A stretch of 64,000 nucleotides of DNA, taken from Planctomycetota bacterium. Its GTDB lineage: Bacteria > Planctomycetota > Phycisphaerae > UBA1845. Location of the stretch: positions 1 to 64,000 of the forward strand of contig JACQXM010000044.1 of the NCBI GenBank assembly GCA_016208685.1, read 5' to 3'. The notes beneath the pieces were generated by a model. That model made no database searches, was not told where the DNA came from, and saw only the letters and a list, made by a program, of their open reading frames with translations. Each line of letters starts with the position of its first letter. Position 1 is the stretch's first letter. Positions 1 through 8,785 of the stretch are shown here, piece after piece. Made by a program: the position numbers and the translations under genes.

Positions 1-175
1 CCTCCGCCCGCCATCCGATAGGACACCCCCGGAAATGTAGTGAAGACTTTTGACCACAATCGGCCCGGGCGCCGCCCCCAGGCCCGATTCACTCGCCCAA
101 CTGCGCAACCTGGGCTAGGTTCCTCGAACGGCGGCCGTTGTCTAAGCCCGCCGAGTGAGCCGCGTCCAGGACGGA

Positions 176-3100
176 CTACGGGTTGATGCAGGTCCCCTGA
201 CCGTCGCAGACGCAGCCCTGGCCGCCGCCGGCACAAGGTCCGCTGAAGCAGGCGACGTTGGGGGCCTTGTTAGAGAACGCAAACGGGTTGGCCGGATCGC
301 AGAACTGGCAGTCGTTCTGCGGATTGTCGGCGCCCCCGGCGGCACACTCCGTGCCTCCCGCCAGACAGGTGTTCGGCTCCAGGTCGACCCGGCAGCCGGA
401 TGCCGGGTCGGCGCCCTGCGTTCCCGGGGCGCAGACCCCGTTCACGCACGGATCCAGGTTCGGCGGAATCACAGCGGCGCAGTTGGCGTCGTTAGCGGCA
501 TTCACGCACGCGCCCGTCGCCGGGTTACAGGAATCGTCGCTGCACCCGATGCCGTCGTCGCAGCTTATCGGCGTACCGGTACAGGCCCCACCGCCGCAGG
601 TATCAAAGAGGGTACACAGGTCTCCGTCGTCGCACTGCGACGTGTTGTTGGTAAACGCGCACCCGGAGGCCGCGTTGCAGGAGTCGTCGGTGCACGGGTT
701 GTTGTCGGTACACGTCAGCGGGTTGCCCGCCTGGCATGTGTGCGTGGCGTTGTTACAGGTCTCCAGGCCGTCGCAGACGTCGTTGTTGGTGCAATGCCCG
801 TCGTTGCGGCACTGAACGCAGCCGCTGGCCGGGTCGCACTGCGACGTTGGGGCGTTGCACGTCAGCGGCGTGCCCGGCTGACAGGCGTGCGTGGCGTTGT
901 TACAGGTTTCCATGCCGTCGCACACGTCGTTGTTAGTGCAATGCCCGTCGTTGCGGCACTGCACGCAGCCGTCGGCCGGGTCGCACTGCGACGTCGGGGC
1001 GTTGCACGTCAGCGGCGTGCCCGGCTGACAGGTGTGCGTGGCGTTGTTGCAGGTCTCCAGGCCGTCGCACACGTCGTTGTTGGTGCAATGTCCGTCGTTG
1101 CGGCACTGCACGCAGCCGCTGACTGGATCGCACTGGGACGTGGGGGCGTTGCACGTCAGCGGCGTGCCCGGCTGACAGGTATGCGTGGCGTTGTTGCAGG
1201 TTTCCACGCCGTCGCAGACGTTGTTGTTGTCGCAGTGTCCGTCGTTGCGGCACTCGACGCAGCCGTTCACGGGGTCGCATTGCGAGGTGGGCGGGTTGCA
1301 CGTCAGCGGCGTGCCCGCCTGGCAGGTGTGCGTGGGGTTGTCGCACGTTTCCGCGCCGTCGCAGACGTCGTTGTTGGTGCAATGCCCGTCATTGCGGCAC
1401 TGCACGCAGCCCACGGTTGGCTCGCAATGCGGGTTCGGCGCGGCACAGGTCTGCGTTCCGGCGACGCACAGACCCGGCGCAAGTGCGTTGCAGGTCTCGG
1501 GGCCGTTGCACAGGTTGCCGTCGTCACAGGTGGCAGGATCCATCACGGTGACGTTCAGGACGCTGACGCCCGGCGCGCCGCACCCGCCGCTGGGCAAGCA
1601 GGTAAGGGTGATGGTTCCCCCGGCCGGAGCCGGCGCCGTCGGCGTGAACGTGGTGTTGAGTGCCGCGGCGTTCTGAAACGTGCCCGTAAGTCCGGTGGTG
1701 GACCAGGTGCATCCGGCGCCGATGTTCGTACCCCCGCCGGCAAGCGCGATGGGCACGCCGACGCAGCCCCCGATCGGGCTGGTGCCGGCGTTGGCTACCG
1801 GCCCCACGTCCGCGGTGACGTTGAAATCGCTGGACGCGGTAAGGCCGTTCCCGTCGGTGACGGTCACGCGAACCGCCTGAGTGTAGGTGCCGGGGTTGGC
1901 CAGGGAGGTCGGGGCCTGGTACGTGACAGTCGCTCCCGGGTTGCCGCATTGCGTTGCGGTGGTCACGACATCGAGCAGACCGGCACCCAACCCCTCACCC
2001 GTTTGCCGCGCGTTGAGCAGGCGGAAGGTGATGTTGAAGGGGGGCGCGCCGCCGCCGGGGGTGGCCCGTATGGTCGTCGAATCGCCGACGCACAGCGAAG
2101 CGTCGTCCGCGTTGGCGGCCAGAGTTACAGGGGAGCCGTCGCAGATGCCCGGACCGCCGCCGCCTCCACCACCGCCGCCGGTGTTGGTGGACACAGCGGT
2201 GACCAGCAGCGTAGACGAGGCGCGGGCCTTCGCCCCCACGCTGTCGGCAACGACGACGTTGATGGTGTCCGGCCCAAGGCCACCGCCGGTTACCGGCCGG
2301 TAGGTTCGCGTGCGAAGCGCCGGGTCGCCGGCGCCCACGTTGCAGGTGCAATTCGCGATGCCGTCGATCGGCCCGCAACCCGCGTCACCGCCGCCTAGCG
2401 TCGCGCCGGTGACCGGCCCGACGTTGTCGATCTCGAAGCAGATGGTGTAGGGCGCCGTGCCGCCCACCACGGCGGCGGAGATCGTCGAGGTATCCAGGGT
2501 GTTGATCGTGCCCGGGTTGGCGCCCACGGTCAGCGCCAGGGCCTGACCCGACGCCACGCGCACCGGCACGCGAATGGCCGCGCCGCGGGCGGCGTCCGTC
2601 ACACGGTCGGTCAGCGTAACCAGGATGGTATCCCGGCCGATGCGGTTGGCGGCCGGCGTGTAGTTGATCTTGCAAGCGGCATCAGGGTCAAACGAGGCGC
2701 ACTGGGCCGCCGACAACGTGCCCAACGCCGCCTGTCCGGCCGACGGTTCGACCACGAATGTGGCGGTGTAGGGCGGTACGCCGCCCTGCCCGGTGGCGGT
2801 AAGCTCCAAAGCCTGCCCCGGCGTGAGGTCCGCCGAGTCCGGCTGGACCACCAACCGCAGAGCGTCGCTGGGGGCGACCTCGAGGCTCAGGGAGGCGGAT
2901 TCCAGTCCTCCCGCCGAGTCACTAGCTGCCAGCGTGAAGTCCACGCGGCCGGTATTGGCCTGCGGAGCGCGGAAAACGGCGCGGGTGATGGTCTCACCTT
3001 CCGGACCGGTCTCCAGCGCCAGGATGGTCAGGGTTCCGAAGGAGTCGTTCGCGGCGCCGAGGGCCACGTCGGCGGCACCCAGCGCTGTCCAGGCGACGCC

Positions 3101-3826
3101 GTAGGCGGCCAGCTCATCGGGCGGGCACACCAGCCCGGTGGTAACGGTCCGGGAAGGATCAACGGCGTTGGCGTTGCGGGCGAGGGGGATCTCGTCGCCG
3201 CTGCGATTGCACTCATCGTCGGTGCTGGGAATCTGGCTCAGGAACGGCGCCCCGCCGCGCACCACGGCGCGCAGGGTGACCTCGGTTCCCGGAGGAATGC
3301 TGCTGGCAGACAGCGAGGTAATGGTGACGGAAAGCGCCGCGTCCGGGCGCACTACGCGCAGGGTGCGGCTGTCTTCGCCGGGATCGGCGTCGGGGTCGGC
3401 CCCGTCGCGCACGCGAACGGTGAAGGCGACGTCGGTGCCGTTGCCCGGACCGGGATCGCGCAGCACGCGCTGGATGCGCACCACGCTCTGGCTCCCGGTG
3501 TCCAGCTGCGCGCCGACTTCCAGTAGGTTGTCCGGTTCAGCAGGCAGCCACTCGAATACCGGCTGGAAGCCGGGGCTGCCGGGGCGCGAGGCCGTGGCGG
3601 TGAGGATGGCGGTGCCTTCCACCTCGTGGTCGCGAATGATCCGCGGACGGTTCGCGGTGAGCACCACAACGATTGGGCGGATGAAACCCGGCGGGGTTTG
3701 CCCCGGTTCCTGTTCCGGCAGGTTTACCAGGCCGCCGACGCCGCCCTGCAGCGTGCAGGCGCCGCCGATCAGCGCGATCAGACCGCCTGACAGGCCGACC
3801 ACCATCAACATTCGACGAAGACTCAT
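176..3826 (-). CDS. Large cell-surface lipoprotein with Ig-like domains and Cys-rich repeats
   Basis: Predicted 1216-aa exported lipoprotein. I start it at the ATG at 3826 because a purine-rich Shine-Dalgarno (AGGAAGAGGTG) lies just upstream; a further ATG at 3853 lacks one. The N-terminus has a hydrophobic stretch ending in a lipobox-like LIGGAC. Residues ~50-640 contain repeated beta-sandwich-type segments with phrases such as 'GGxxPPYT' and 'GGAPPFNITF', followed by a Gly-rich linker. The C-terminal ~450 residues are Cys-rich and include 49-aa repeats beginning CRNDGHC and containing CDGxETCNN. Similar Cys-rich repeats occur in planctomycete and myxobacterial surface proteins. It is the last gene of the minus-strand run that starts at 7908, so it is a plausible cargo of the barrel protein upstream. 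No enzyme motif is seen; an adhesive or structural role is inference. Confidence 0.85.
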   Translation of the reverse strand: MSLRRMLMVVGLSGGLIALIGGACTLQGGVGGLVNLPEQEPGQTPPGFIRPIVVVLTANRPRIIRDHEVEGTAILTATASRPGSPGFQPVFEWLPAEPDNLLEVGAQLDTGSQSVVRIQRVLRDPGPGNGTDVAFTVRVRDGADPDADPGEDSRTLRVVRPDAALSVTITSLSASSIPPGTEVTLRAVVRGGAPFLSQIPSTDDECNRSGDEIPLARNANAVDPSRTVTTGLVCPPDELAAYGVAWTALGAADVALGAANDSFGTLTILALETGPEGETITRAVFRAPQANTGRVDFTLAASDSAGGLESASLSLEVAPSDALRLVVQPDSADLTPGQALELTATGQGGVPPYTATFVVEPSAGQAALGTLSAAQCASFDPDAACKINYTPAANRIGRDTILVTLTDRVTDAARGAAIRVPVRVASGQALALTVGANPGTINTLDTSTISAAVVGGTAPYTICFEIDNVGPVTGATLGGGDAGCGPIDGIANCTCNVGAGDPALRTRTYRPVTGGGLGPDTINVVVADSVGAKARASSTLLVTAVSTNTGGGGGGGGGPGICDGSPVTLAANADDASLCVGDSTTIRATPGGGAPPFNITFRLLNARQTGEGLGAGLLDVVTTATQCGNPGATVTYQAPTSLANPGTYTQAVRVTVTDGNGLTASSDFNVTADVGPVANAGTSPIGGCVGVPIALAGGGTNIGAGCTWSTTGLTGTFQNAAALNTTFTPTAPAPAGGTITLTCLPSGGCGAPGVSVLNVTVMDPATCDDGNLCNGPETCNALAPGLCVAGTQTCAAPNPHCEPTVGCVQCRNDGHCTNNDVCDGAETCDNPTHTCQAGTPLTCNPPTSQCDPVNGCVECRNDGHCDNNNVCDGVETCNNATHTCQPGTPLTCNAPTSQCDPVSGCVQCRNDGHCTNNDVCDGLETCNNATHTCQPGTPLTCNAPTSQCDPADGCVQCRNDGHCTNNDVCDGMETCNNATHACQPGTPLTCNAPTSQCDPASGCVQCRNDGHCTNNDVCDGLETCNNATHTCQAGNPLTCTDNNPCTDDSCNAASGCAFTNNTSQCDDGDLCTLFDTCGGGACTGTPISCDDGIGCSDDSCNPATGACVNAANDANCAAVIPPNLDPCVNGVCAPGTQGADPASGCRVDLEPNTCLAGGTECAAGGADNPQNDCQFCDPANPFAFSNKAPNVACFSGPCAGGGQGCVCDGQGTCINP
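665..1402 (-). repeat. 147-bp in-frame tandem repeat (49-aa Cys-rich units)
   Basis: Four full units and a fifth that diverges, each starting with the codons for CRNDGHC; the phase is exactly 147 bp (for example GCAATGCCCG at 791 and 938). Unit-to-unit differences are few and mostly substitutions, which suggests recent expansion or gene conversion. The repeats keep the reading frame and eight Cys positions, so they are coding repeats in the lipoprotein gene. Confidence 0.9.
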
Positions 3827-3960
3827 CTTGACACCTCTTCCTTTCACGACCATGGCGCCGAAAGGGCGAACACAACACTGGGAAGCGTCCGTGCGCCGTA
3901 AGCTCCGCCGCCGCTCCCTGGCTCCCGGCGGGCGGAATGTTATGGAAACCGGTTGCAGCG

Positions 3961-5037
3961 CTAGCGCGCCAACTGGATAAGTTGTTCGACGTTCGGATTC
4001 ACCCGCACTCCCCCGGAGGTCCCTGGGTTGCCCACGATGCGCGTGCGTCGAAGCCGTTGGCCGACGACCACGGACGCGGGAATCCCGGTTTCGATCAACT
4101 GCCGCGCCTGGTTCACCGCGGCAACCCGCTGCCGCTGGGTAACCACCCGCGGGGCCGGGGCAGCGACCACCGACCGCGGCTGATCGAAGGACGGTTCCGG
4201 ACTCGTCTCGGTACGGAGTATTTCCGGCGCGGCCCGAGCTTCGCCGCGCACCGGTGTGAAATCCCCCTGCTCCGCTTCCCTCACCCAGTTCTTCCCACAG
4301 GTCAGCGCAAAGGCGTACAACTCCGAGCCCAGGCGGGACGCCGCGCGGGCGCCGGATTCGTGGTCCGGTGCCGGCTGTCCCAACCCCTCCGTCGAGATGC
4401 GCTGCCCCTCCAATAGTACCGTGCCGCGCTGATCCTTGAGCTGACCGGCGTCGCTGACCAGCGGCGCCGCCGGCGGAGAACCCGCGAAACAGGCGGCGTC
4501 TCCCGCCGCGGCCGTGAACGTCGCCGCTTTGGCGTCGGCTCGAACGAGCAACGAGGCTCTCTGCGAAAGCGTATACCCGGCACCCGCCCCTTTTCCACCG
4601 GCGACTAAAATCCAGCGGTTATCGGAGGGGCGGCGCAACACCGCGGCCTCACCCTGGTGGACGGTGACGGCGACCGGAACCTGTGCCGCGGGCGCCGAAG
4701 CAAGCAGTTCGAGCGAAACGTCGGACGCCGCGGACACGTGCACCACGGTGTCCCATTCGGACAGGGTGATAACCGCGGTGCCGTCGGCGGACGTGATGAG
4801 GTGTTCACCGGATCGCAGATCGGTGCCCCAGCCCACGCCGGTGGAGGGCTCCTCCGGTCGGGGGGGCGTGCGGTTGGCTCCGGTGCCCGTGAGCGCGGTA
4901 ACCACGGCCAGCGGGCTCGATGCGTCAGGCTGCGCCAGGGCAGGCGCCGCGAAGAGGCACAACCCGAGCACGAGCGCCAGGCCGGTGAACGGGCGAATCC
5001 GCCGTTTAATTGAACGCAAAGGAAACCGAGATTCCAT
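3961..5037 (-). CDS. Secreted FecR-like domain protein
   Basis: About 358 aa. An N-terminal signal peptide (Arg-rich start, hydrophobic core, cut near APALA|QP) is followed at residues ~35-150 by a FecR-type beta-rich region ('SGEHLITSADGTAVITLSE', then 'VTVHQGEAAVLRR' and a hydrophobic strand). The tail is Pro/Ala-rich and ends in a conserved-looking 'ASVVVGQRLRRTRIVGNP' segment. The start overlaps the end of the barrel gene by 32 nt, implying translational coupling; an alternative ATG lies at 5052. FecR domains are periplasmic sensors in TonB/sigma signalling and also occur as plain envelope domains in Planctomycetota. No FecI-type sigma factor is adjacent, so a structural partnership with the barrel protein is more likely than classical signalling. 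Confidence 0.75.
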   Translation of the reverse strand: MESRFPLRSIKRRIRPFTGLALVLGLCLFAAPALAQPDASSPLAVVTALTGTGANRTPPRPEEPSTGVGWGTDLRSGEHLITSADGTAVITLSEWDTVVHVSAASDVSLELLASAPAAQVPVAVTVHQGEAAVLRRPSDNRWILVAGGKGAGAGYTLSQRASLLVRADAKAATFTAAAGDAACFAGSPPAAPLVSDAGQLKDQRGTVLLEGQRISTEGLGQPAPDHESGARAASRLGSELYAFALTCGKNWVREAEQGDFTPVRGEARAAPEILRTETSPEPSFDQPRSVVAAPAPRVVTQRQRVAAVNQARQLIETGIPASVVVGQRLRRTRIVGNPGTSGGVRVNPNVEQLIQLAR

Positions 5038-7351
5038 ACAGCACCCGATCATACTCGAAGATTGCCTCGCCCAGGCGGTTCACCACGTTGCTGTCGTCCA
5101 AGGTCCAGGTCGCGTGGGCCCGGACGGTCATGAGCAGGCGATCGATGTCCAGGCGATAGCGGTTGGCGGGAGCCCCGCCGCGGAGCACGAAGGTCCGCGA
5201 AAGGGCGAGGGTGTACCGTTGCGTGAAGTCGCGCCGGGCGCGGCGGTGATAATCAATCAGGCTCCCGTGGCGATAGTCCTGCCACTCGAATCCGGCGTTG
5301 GCATCCAGGTCCACGCCCAGCGGCAGGGGCACCGTCACGCCGCACAGGAACGTGAACTCGTTCTGGTCGAACTCGTCGCCGTTGGTTGAATCCCACGCGT
5401 ACTGGAAACCCAGGTAGGGTGTCAGGAAGCGGGCCGGAAAGTCGGGATCATCCTGCCGCAGGTAGGCATCCCCCTTGGCGCCCCAGGGTTCGATGCCGGC
5501 GTTTTCGTATCTGGGAGTCATGTCCAGTAGTTTGTAGCTTTGCAGGATGCCGAGGGCGAAGTACTCGCCGTCACGGTCGAAACGGCGATCGAAGAGCGGC
5601 TCGCGGTAATCGCGCAGCGTGACTGCGAAGTAGACGTTGGTCTCAGCGCGGCGCTGGTCCCAGAAAAACCGCAGGTTGGGGGTCAGGGACTGCGTTTCCA
5701 CGAAGGCAGCGCGCCCCAGCAGGGTGTAGTCGTAATCGTACTGGAGGCGCAAGTGCATCGGGCCGAAGCTTTCCCCTTCAGGCACCAGCTCATACTGCAA
5801 GGCCACGCTGGCGCCGTACTGCTGCTCGTCGAACTCGTCCACGTCGGCGTGCCAGAGCTGTGACACCCGCCCCTGGAAGCCGAGCGTGAGCTTCTCGCTG
5901 AGGTCCCTGGTGTAGTCGACGATCAGTCCGGCGGTGAACCCGAAGTCGCGGGTGCGCGAAATGTCCCGCGGCAGGTCCGTGCGCTCGCCGAGCAGCACCA
6001 CGTTGGTGTCGCGGTGCGCTCCGGTAAAGAGCGTCAGTTGCAAGTCGTTGCGCAGTTGAACGGCCCCCACCTGCGGTTCCGCCAGCCGGGCAATGAGGAC
6101 CCGCTGTTTGGCGACCAGTTCCGGCAGGCGGCCTTCGCTCCGCGAGCGGACCTCGGGCGGTGCGTCGGGTTTGGCAGCGGGGTTCAGGTCGTAGCGCGCG
6201 GCCTCGGCCAGCCGGCTCTCGGCCTCGCGCAACACCGCCTGCCGGCGCCCCAGGTCGCTCTCGCGGCTGGCGCGCGAGGTGATGATCAGGCCCAGGTAGA
6301 ACGAGGCGTAGCTGCGCCAGGTTTTCTCAATGTTGGGGTCGTCGGCGAGATCCTGCATGATGCGCTGGGCCTCGGCCATGATCTTCTCGGCCTGCGCCAG
6401 CAGCGTCTCATCCAGTTCGGGCACTTCAGTGTCGGCGCGGCGGGGGACGGCCTGCCGGTAGCGGACGACACCCAGGAAGAACTTGGTGCGCACCTCGTCC
6501 TCGCGCGAAGCAAAGCCGCCGCGGATCAGTTCCTGGAGGATGTTGGCCACCTGCCGCAGCGCCTCGGCGGCGTCGGCCCGCAAGGCGTCCACGGGAGCCC
6601 GCGCCTGGGATTCCTCGAGCTCCCCGCGGCGGACCCGCAGCGCCTCGTCCTCGTCGCTGCTGGCGACCTTCGACCGTGCCAGGACTTCCATCAGGCGAAC
6701 CACGACTTCCGGCTTGTCGAGCACGCGAAGCAGCGCCGTAAGGTCGGTGGACATAGCGACATAATGGCCGCGCTCCGCTTCGCTGCGGGCGCGGACCTGG
6801 GCGCGCTTTTCGGCGATGCTGCCCCGCAACTCGTCGTCGGATCGCTTTTCCTCCTCGCAGCGGCGGAGAAAGCTCTCTCGCTGTTTGAGCGTCAGCTCCG
6901 CGATGAGCCGTTCCGCGGGCTCCAGGGAGGCGTCCTGCGCCGTCGTCCGGAGCGCCTCGACCTCACCACGGATGCGTTCCAGGACCTCCGGACTGCCTCG
7001 TGCCTTCAGGACCTCGTCGTCGGCGTCTGCTATGTCCTGGAGCTCGACCACGCGCACGTACCGTTCCACCAGCGCCAAGCCGCCGTGGCAAAGCGAATGG
7101 AAGAGCAGCGCCGCGGGGTTGGCCGGCTCGCGCTGGAGCACCGAGGAAAAAAGATCGAGTGCGGCGCGGTAGTCTTCGCCCGCCGCCTTGGGGGAAGCCG
7201 ACGCACCGACCGCCCGAAGATACAGCTCGATGCCTTTGTTGAGATCAACGAGGCTGTCCGGCGTTGGGGGGGCAGGCTGTTGCGCTGGAGTTGCCGCTCC
7301 CAGAAGGCCGAAGGCAAGGGCTACGCTGATGAAAGCTGGGCGTTGGTTCAT
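5006..7351 (-). CDS. TPR/helical-repeat protein with C-terminal outer-membrane beta-barrel
   Basis: 781 aa from the ATG at 7351; the longer frame would need a TTG at 7393, upstream of the signal peptide (MNQRPAFISVALAFGLLGAA). Residues ~30-410 are helical, charged and Arg/Glu-rich, with TPR-like pairs and coiled-coil character. Residues ~430-781 show alternating amphipathic strands rich in Tyr/Phe/Trp and end in VSFAFN, the aromatic-terminal pattern of outer-membrane barrels; the barrel opens with 'GAHRDTNV', resembling the conserved entry of TPR-barrel (DUF560/Slam-type) proteins. It lies between two small secreted peptides and FecR and lipoprotein genes. Surface-lipoprotein export is a reasonable but unproven role. 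Confidence 0.75.
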   Translation of the reverse strand: MNQRPAFISVALAFGLLGAATPAQQPAPPTPDSLVDLNKGIELYLRAVGASASPKAAGEDYRAALDLFSSVLQREPANPAALLFHSLCHGGLALVERYVRVVELQDIADADDEVLKARGSPEVLERIRGEVEALRTTAQDASLEPAERLIAELTLKQRESFLRRCEEEKRSDDELRGSIAEKRAQVRARSEAERGHYVAMSTDLTALLRVLDKPEVVVRLMEVLARSKVASSDEDEALRVRRGELEESQARAPVDALRADAAEALRQVANILQELIRGGFASREDEVRTKFFLGVVRYRQAVPRRADTEVPELDETLLAQAEKIMAEAQRIMQDLADDPNIEKTWRSYASFYLGLIITSRASRESDLGRRQAVLREAESRLAEAARYDLNPAAKPDAPPEVRSRSEGRLPELVAKQRVLIARLAEPQVGAVQLRNDLQLTLFTGAHRDTNVVLLGERTDLPRDISRTRDFGFTAGLIVDYTRDLSEKLTLGFQGRVSQLWHADVDEFDEQQYGASVALQYELVPEGESFGPMHLRLQYDYDYTLLGRAAFVETQSLTPNLRFFWDQRRAETNVYFAVTLRDYREPLFDRRFDRDGEYFALGILQSYKLLDMTPRYENAGIEPWGAKGDAYLRQDDPDFPARFLTPYLGFQYAWDSTNGDEFDQNEFTFLCGVTVPLPLGVDLDANAGFEWQDYRHGSLIDYHRRARRDFTQRYTLALSRTFVLRGGAPANRYRLDIDRLLMTVRAHATWTLDDSNVVNRLGEAIFEYDRVLYGISVSFAFN

Positions 7352-7482
7352 GTCACCCGTTGCGAGACAGCGCTCCGCCGGGAAGGGGATCAAACGCTCG
7401 CAGGCGCGCCCCCCGGCCGCGGACGCCCGGCTCCGCAGTTAGCCTCGACCCTGTCGGCGCCGCCTGCCGGCACCGAAAGGAA

Positions 7483-7692
7483 TCAGTTATCCTGCCCATT
7501 CGTGCCGGGGATGACCGTGGCCTGCACGATCTGCGCCCCGGTGTTGACCGTGGCGCGTATCAGGGCCGAAAACACGAAGTCCTTGAACTGCAACGTCGTG
7601 ATGCCGCAGGGACCCGCGAACAGCGTCCCGCCGCACAGCACGAGGCCCACGGCCCAGCGACGGCAACGCTTGCCCGTCATTAACGGTTTCAT
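7483..7692 (-). CDS. Small secreted protein (69 aa)
   Basis: The frame begins MKPLMTGKRCRRWAVG, with a good Shine-Dalgarno (AGAGGGAGCG) 7 nt upstream. A basic n-region and short hydrophobic core (VGLVLCGGTLFAG) give a signal peptide; the mature part holds CGITTLQFKDFVFSALI and a short polar tail. The Cys after the core follows GP, so it is not a standard lipobox. It lies 39 bp after the 58-aa lipoprotein gene and 131 bp before the barrel gene. No function is recognised. Confidence 0.7.
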   Translation of the reverse strand: MKPLMTGKRCRRWAVGLVLCGGTLFAGPCGITTLQFKDFVFSALIRATVNTGAQIVQATVIPGTNGQDN

Positions 7693-7731
7693 AGTACGCT
7701 CCCTCTGCTTGGCGCGGCGGCTATGCGCCGG

Positions 7732-7908
7732 CTAGAACGAAGCCACCAGGTTCTCCAGCAGGAAGATGGCGGCATCCGACGCCAGCGACAGACCGAACTG
7801 GAACGGTATGTCCGGGTCGGTGAGCTGACAGCCGGCTGCCTGGAGTGCCAACGCGCCTCCGCAGAACCAGTACACCCACCGCCGCACGCGGTGCATCCTC
7901 GCTTGCAT
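7732..7908 (-). CDS. Small lipoprotein (58 aa)
   Basis: Short gene read directly from the minus strand: MQARMHRVRRWVYWFCGG, hydrophobic core, lipobox-like LQAAGC, then a helix-prone tail ending in FLLENLVASF. The Shine-Dalgarno AGGTGA sits 6 nt before the ATG, and a near-consensus promoter lies ~75 bp upstream. The 25-30 residue tail after the Cys resembles in size and hydrophobicity that of the next small peptide, so the two may be paired components. It is the first gene of the probable operon running to 176. No family name recognised. Confidence 0.65.
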   Translation of the reverse strand: MQARMHRVRRWVYWFCGGALALQAAGCQLTDPDIPFQFGLSLASDAAIFLLENLVASF

Positions 7909-7982
7909 GTAGTCACCTGCCTCACAAGAAGACCGCAGTTCTTGGATTGCTCATGGCCGTGATTCGAGAGCAATCGACCGGT

Positions 7983-8011
7983 ATTCAACGACTCGCCGCC
8001 GCCGGTGTCAA
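7983..8011 (-). promoter_or_regulatory. Sigma70-type promoter of the 7.9-0.2 kb operon
   Basis: On the minus strand TTGACA (8011-8006) is separated by exactly 17 nt from TTGAAT (7988-7983), giving a perfect -35 and a 4/6 -10. The predicted start lies about 68 nt before the ATG at 7908. Confidence 0.55.
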
Positions 8012-8114
8012 GTGTATTTTCGCTCCCCAGCCGCGTTTACGTTTGTGCGGGGCGGCAGCAACTCGCGGATGGGAGCGACGGGCGGTGACGCTCGCTGCCG
8101 CGCCGCGTGCCTGC

Positions 8115-8735
8115 TCAGTCGCCGGTCTGGGTGGCAACGATGCCGGCGATTTCCCGCCGCATCACCTCAAGCGCCTGTCCGCGATGGCTGATGCGATTCT
8201 TCAGCTCCGGCGGCATCTGCGCAGCGGTCAGGCCGAGATGCGGTACCAGGAAATGCGGATCGTACCCGAACCCGTTGCTGCCCAGGGGTTCGTCGATAAT
8301 CGTCCCTTCGACGCTTCCGACGGCGACGGCCAGCACGTCGCCGCAGTCGGCGAGCGCCAGTACGCAGCGGAACCGCGCCGTTCGCGCCCCGGGCGCGACG
8401 CCGTGCAGCTCGCGCACCAGCCGCCCGTTGTTCGCCGCGTCGTCCGCGTGAGCCCCCGCGTACCGCGCCGAGTGGACTCCGGGCGCGCCGTGCAGCGCGT
8501 CCACTTCCAGACCGGAATCGTCGGCCAGCGCCCAACACTGCAGGAGACGGGAATAGTAGGTCGCCTTGAGCCGCGCATTGCCCTCGAAGGTGTCGGCGTT
8601 CTCCACGGGCTTTGGGCAGGGCGGGTAATCGGCGAGCGTGGTCCAGCGAACCGGCAGCCCCTCCAGGACGGCGCGCATCTCGCGCGCTTTCCCGGTGTTG
8701 GAAGTGGCGATGACGATGGTACGCGGCTCGGTCAT
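8115..8735 (-). CDS. rdgB: Non-canonical purine NTP pyrophosphatase (RdgB/HAM1)
   Basis: 206 aa, the normal length of the family. It hydrolyses dITP, XTP and related deaminated purine nucleotides to monophosphates in the cytoplasm, keeping them out of DNA and RNA. Family motifs are present: SNTGKAREM near the start, ENADTFEGNARLKA, LADDSGLEVDAL, and GSNGFGYDPHFLVP, followed by a conserved ISHRGQAL. I use the ATG at 8735 because AGGA precedes it and the family starts right there; a longer frame to 8771 lacks support. It follows the lipoprotein gene by 50 bp in the same direction and may be co-transcribed. Confidence 0.95.
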   Translation of the reverse strand: MTEPRTIVIATSNTGKAREMRAVLEGLPVRWTTLADYPPCPKPVENADTFEGNARLKATYYSRLLQCWALADDSGLEVDALHGAPGVHSARYAGAHADDAANNGRLVRELHGVAPGARTARFRCVLALADCGDVLAVAVGSVEGTIIDEPLGSNGFGYDPHFLVPHLGLTAAQMPPELKNRISHRGQALEVMRREIAGIVATQTGD

Positions 8736-8785
8736 GCGGTATTTCCTGGGCCTGGCCCGATGAACGCTCACGGCGCGGCTGGCGC

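Noticed and set aside
665..1402. Regular repeats that could suggest a CRISPR array
   Set aside because: The 147-bp period is far too long, there are no unique spacers, and the repeats encode in-frame Cys-rich units.
155..2398. 747-codon open frame on the plus strand
   Set aside because: It is the antisense shadow of the Cys-rich lipoprotein gene: no Shine-Dalgarno, Arg/Val/Ala-only composition, and its repeats mirror the 147-bp units.
7689..7988. 99-codon frame on the minus strand
   Set aside because: Lacks a Shine-Dalgarno and any protein-like features; the overlapping 58-aa frame has a lipobox, Shine-Dalgarno and promoter.
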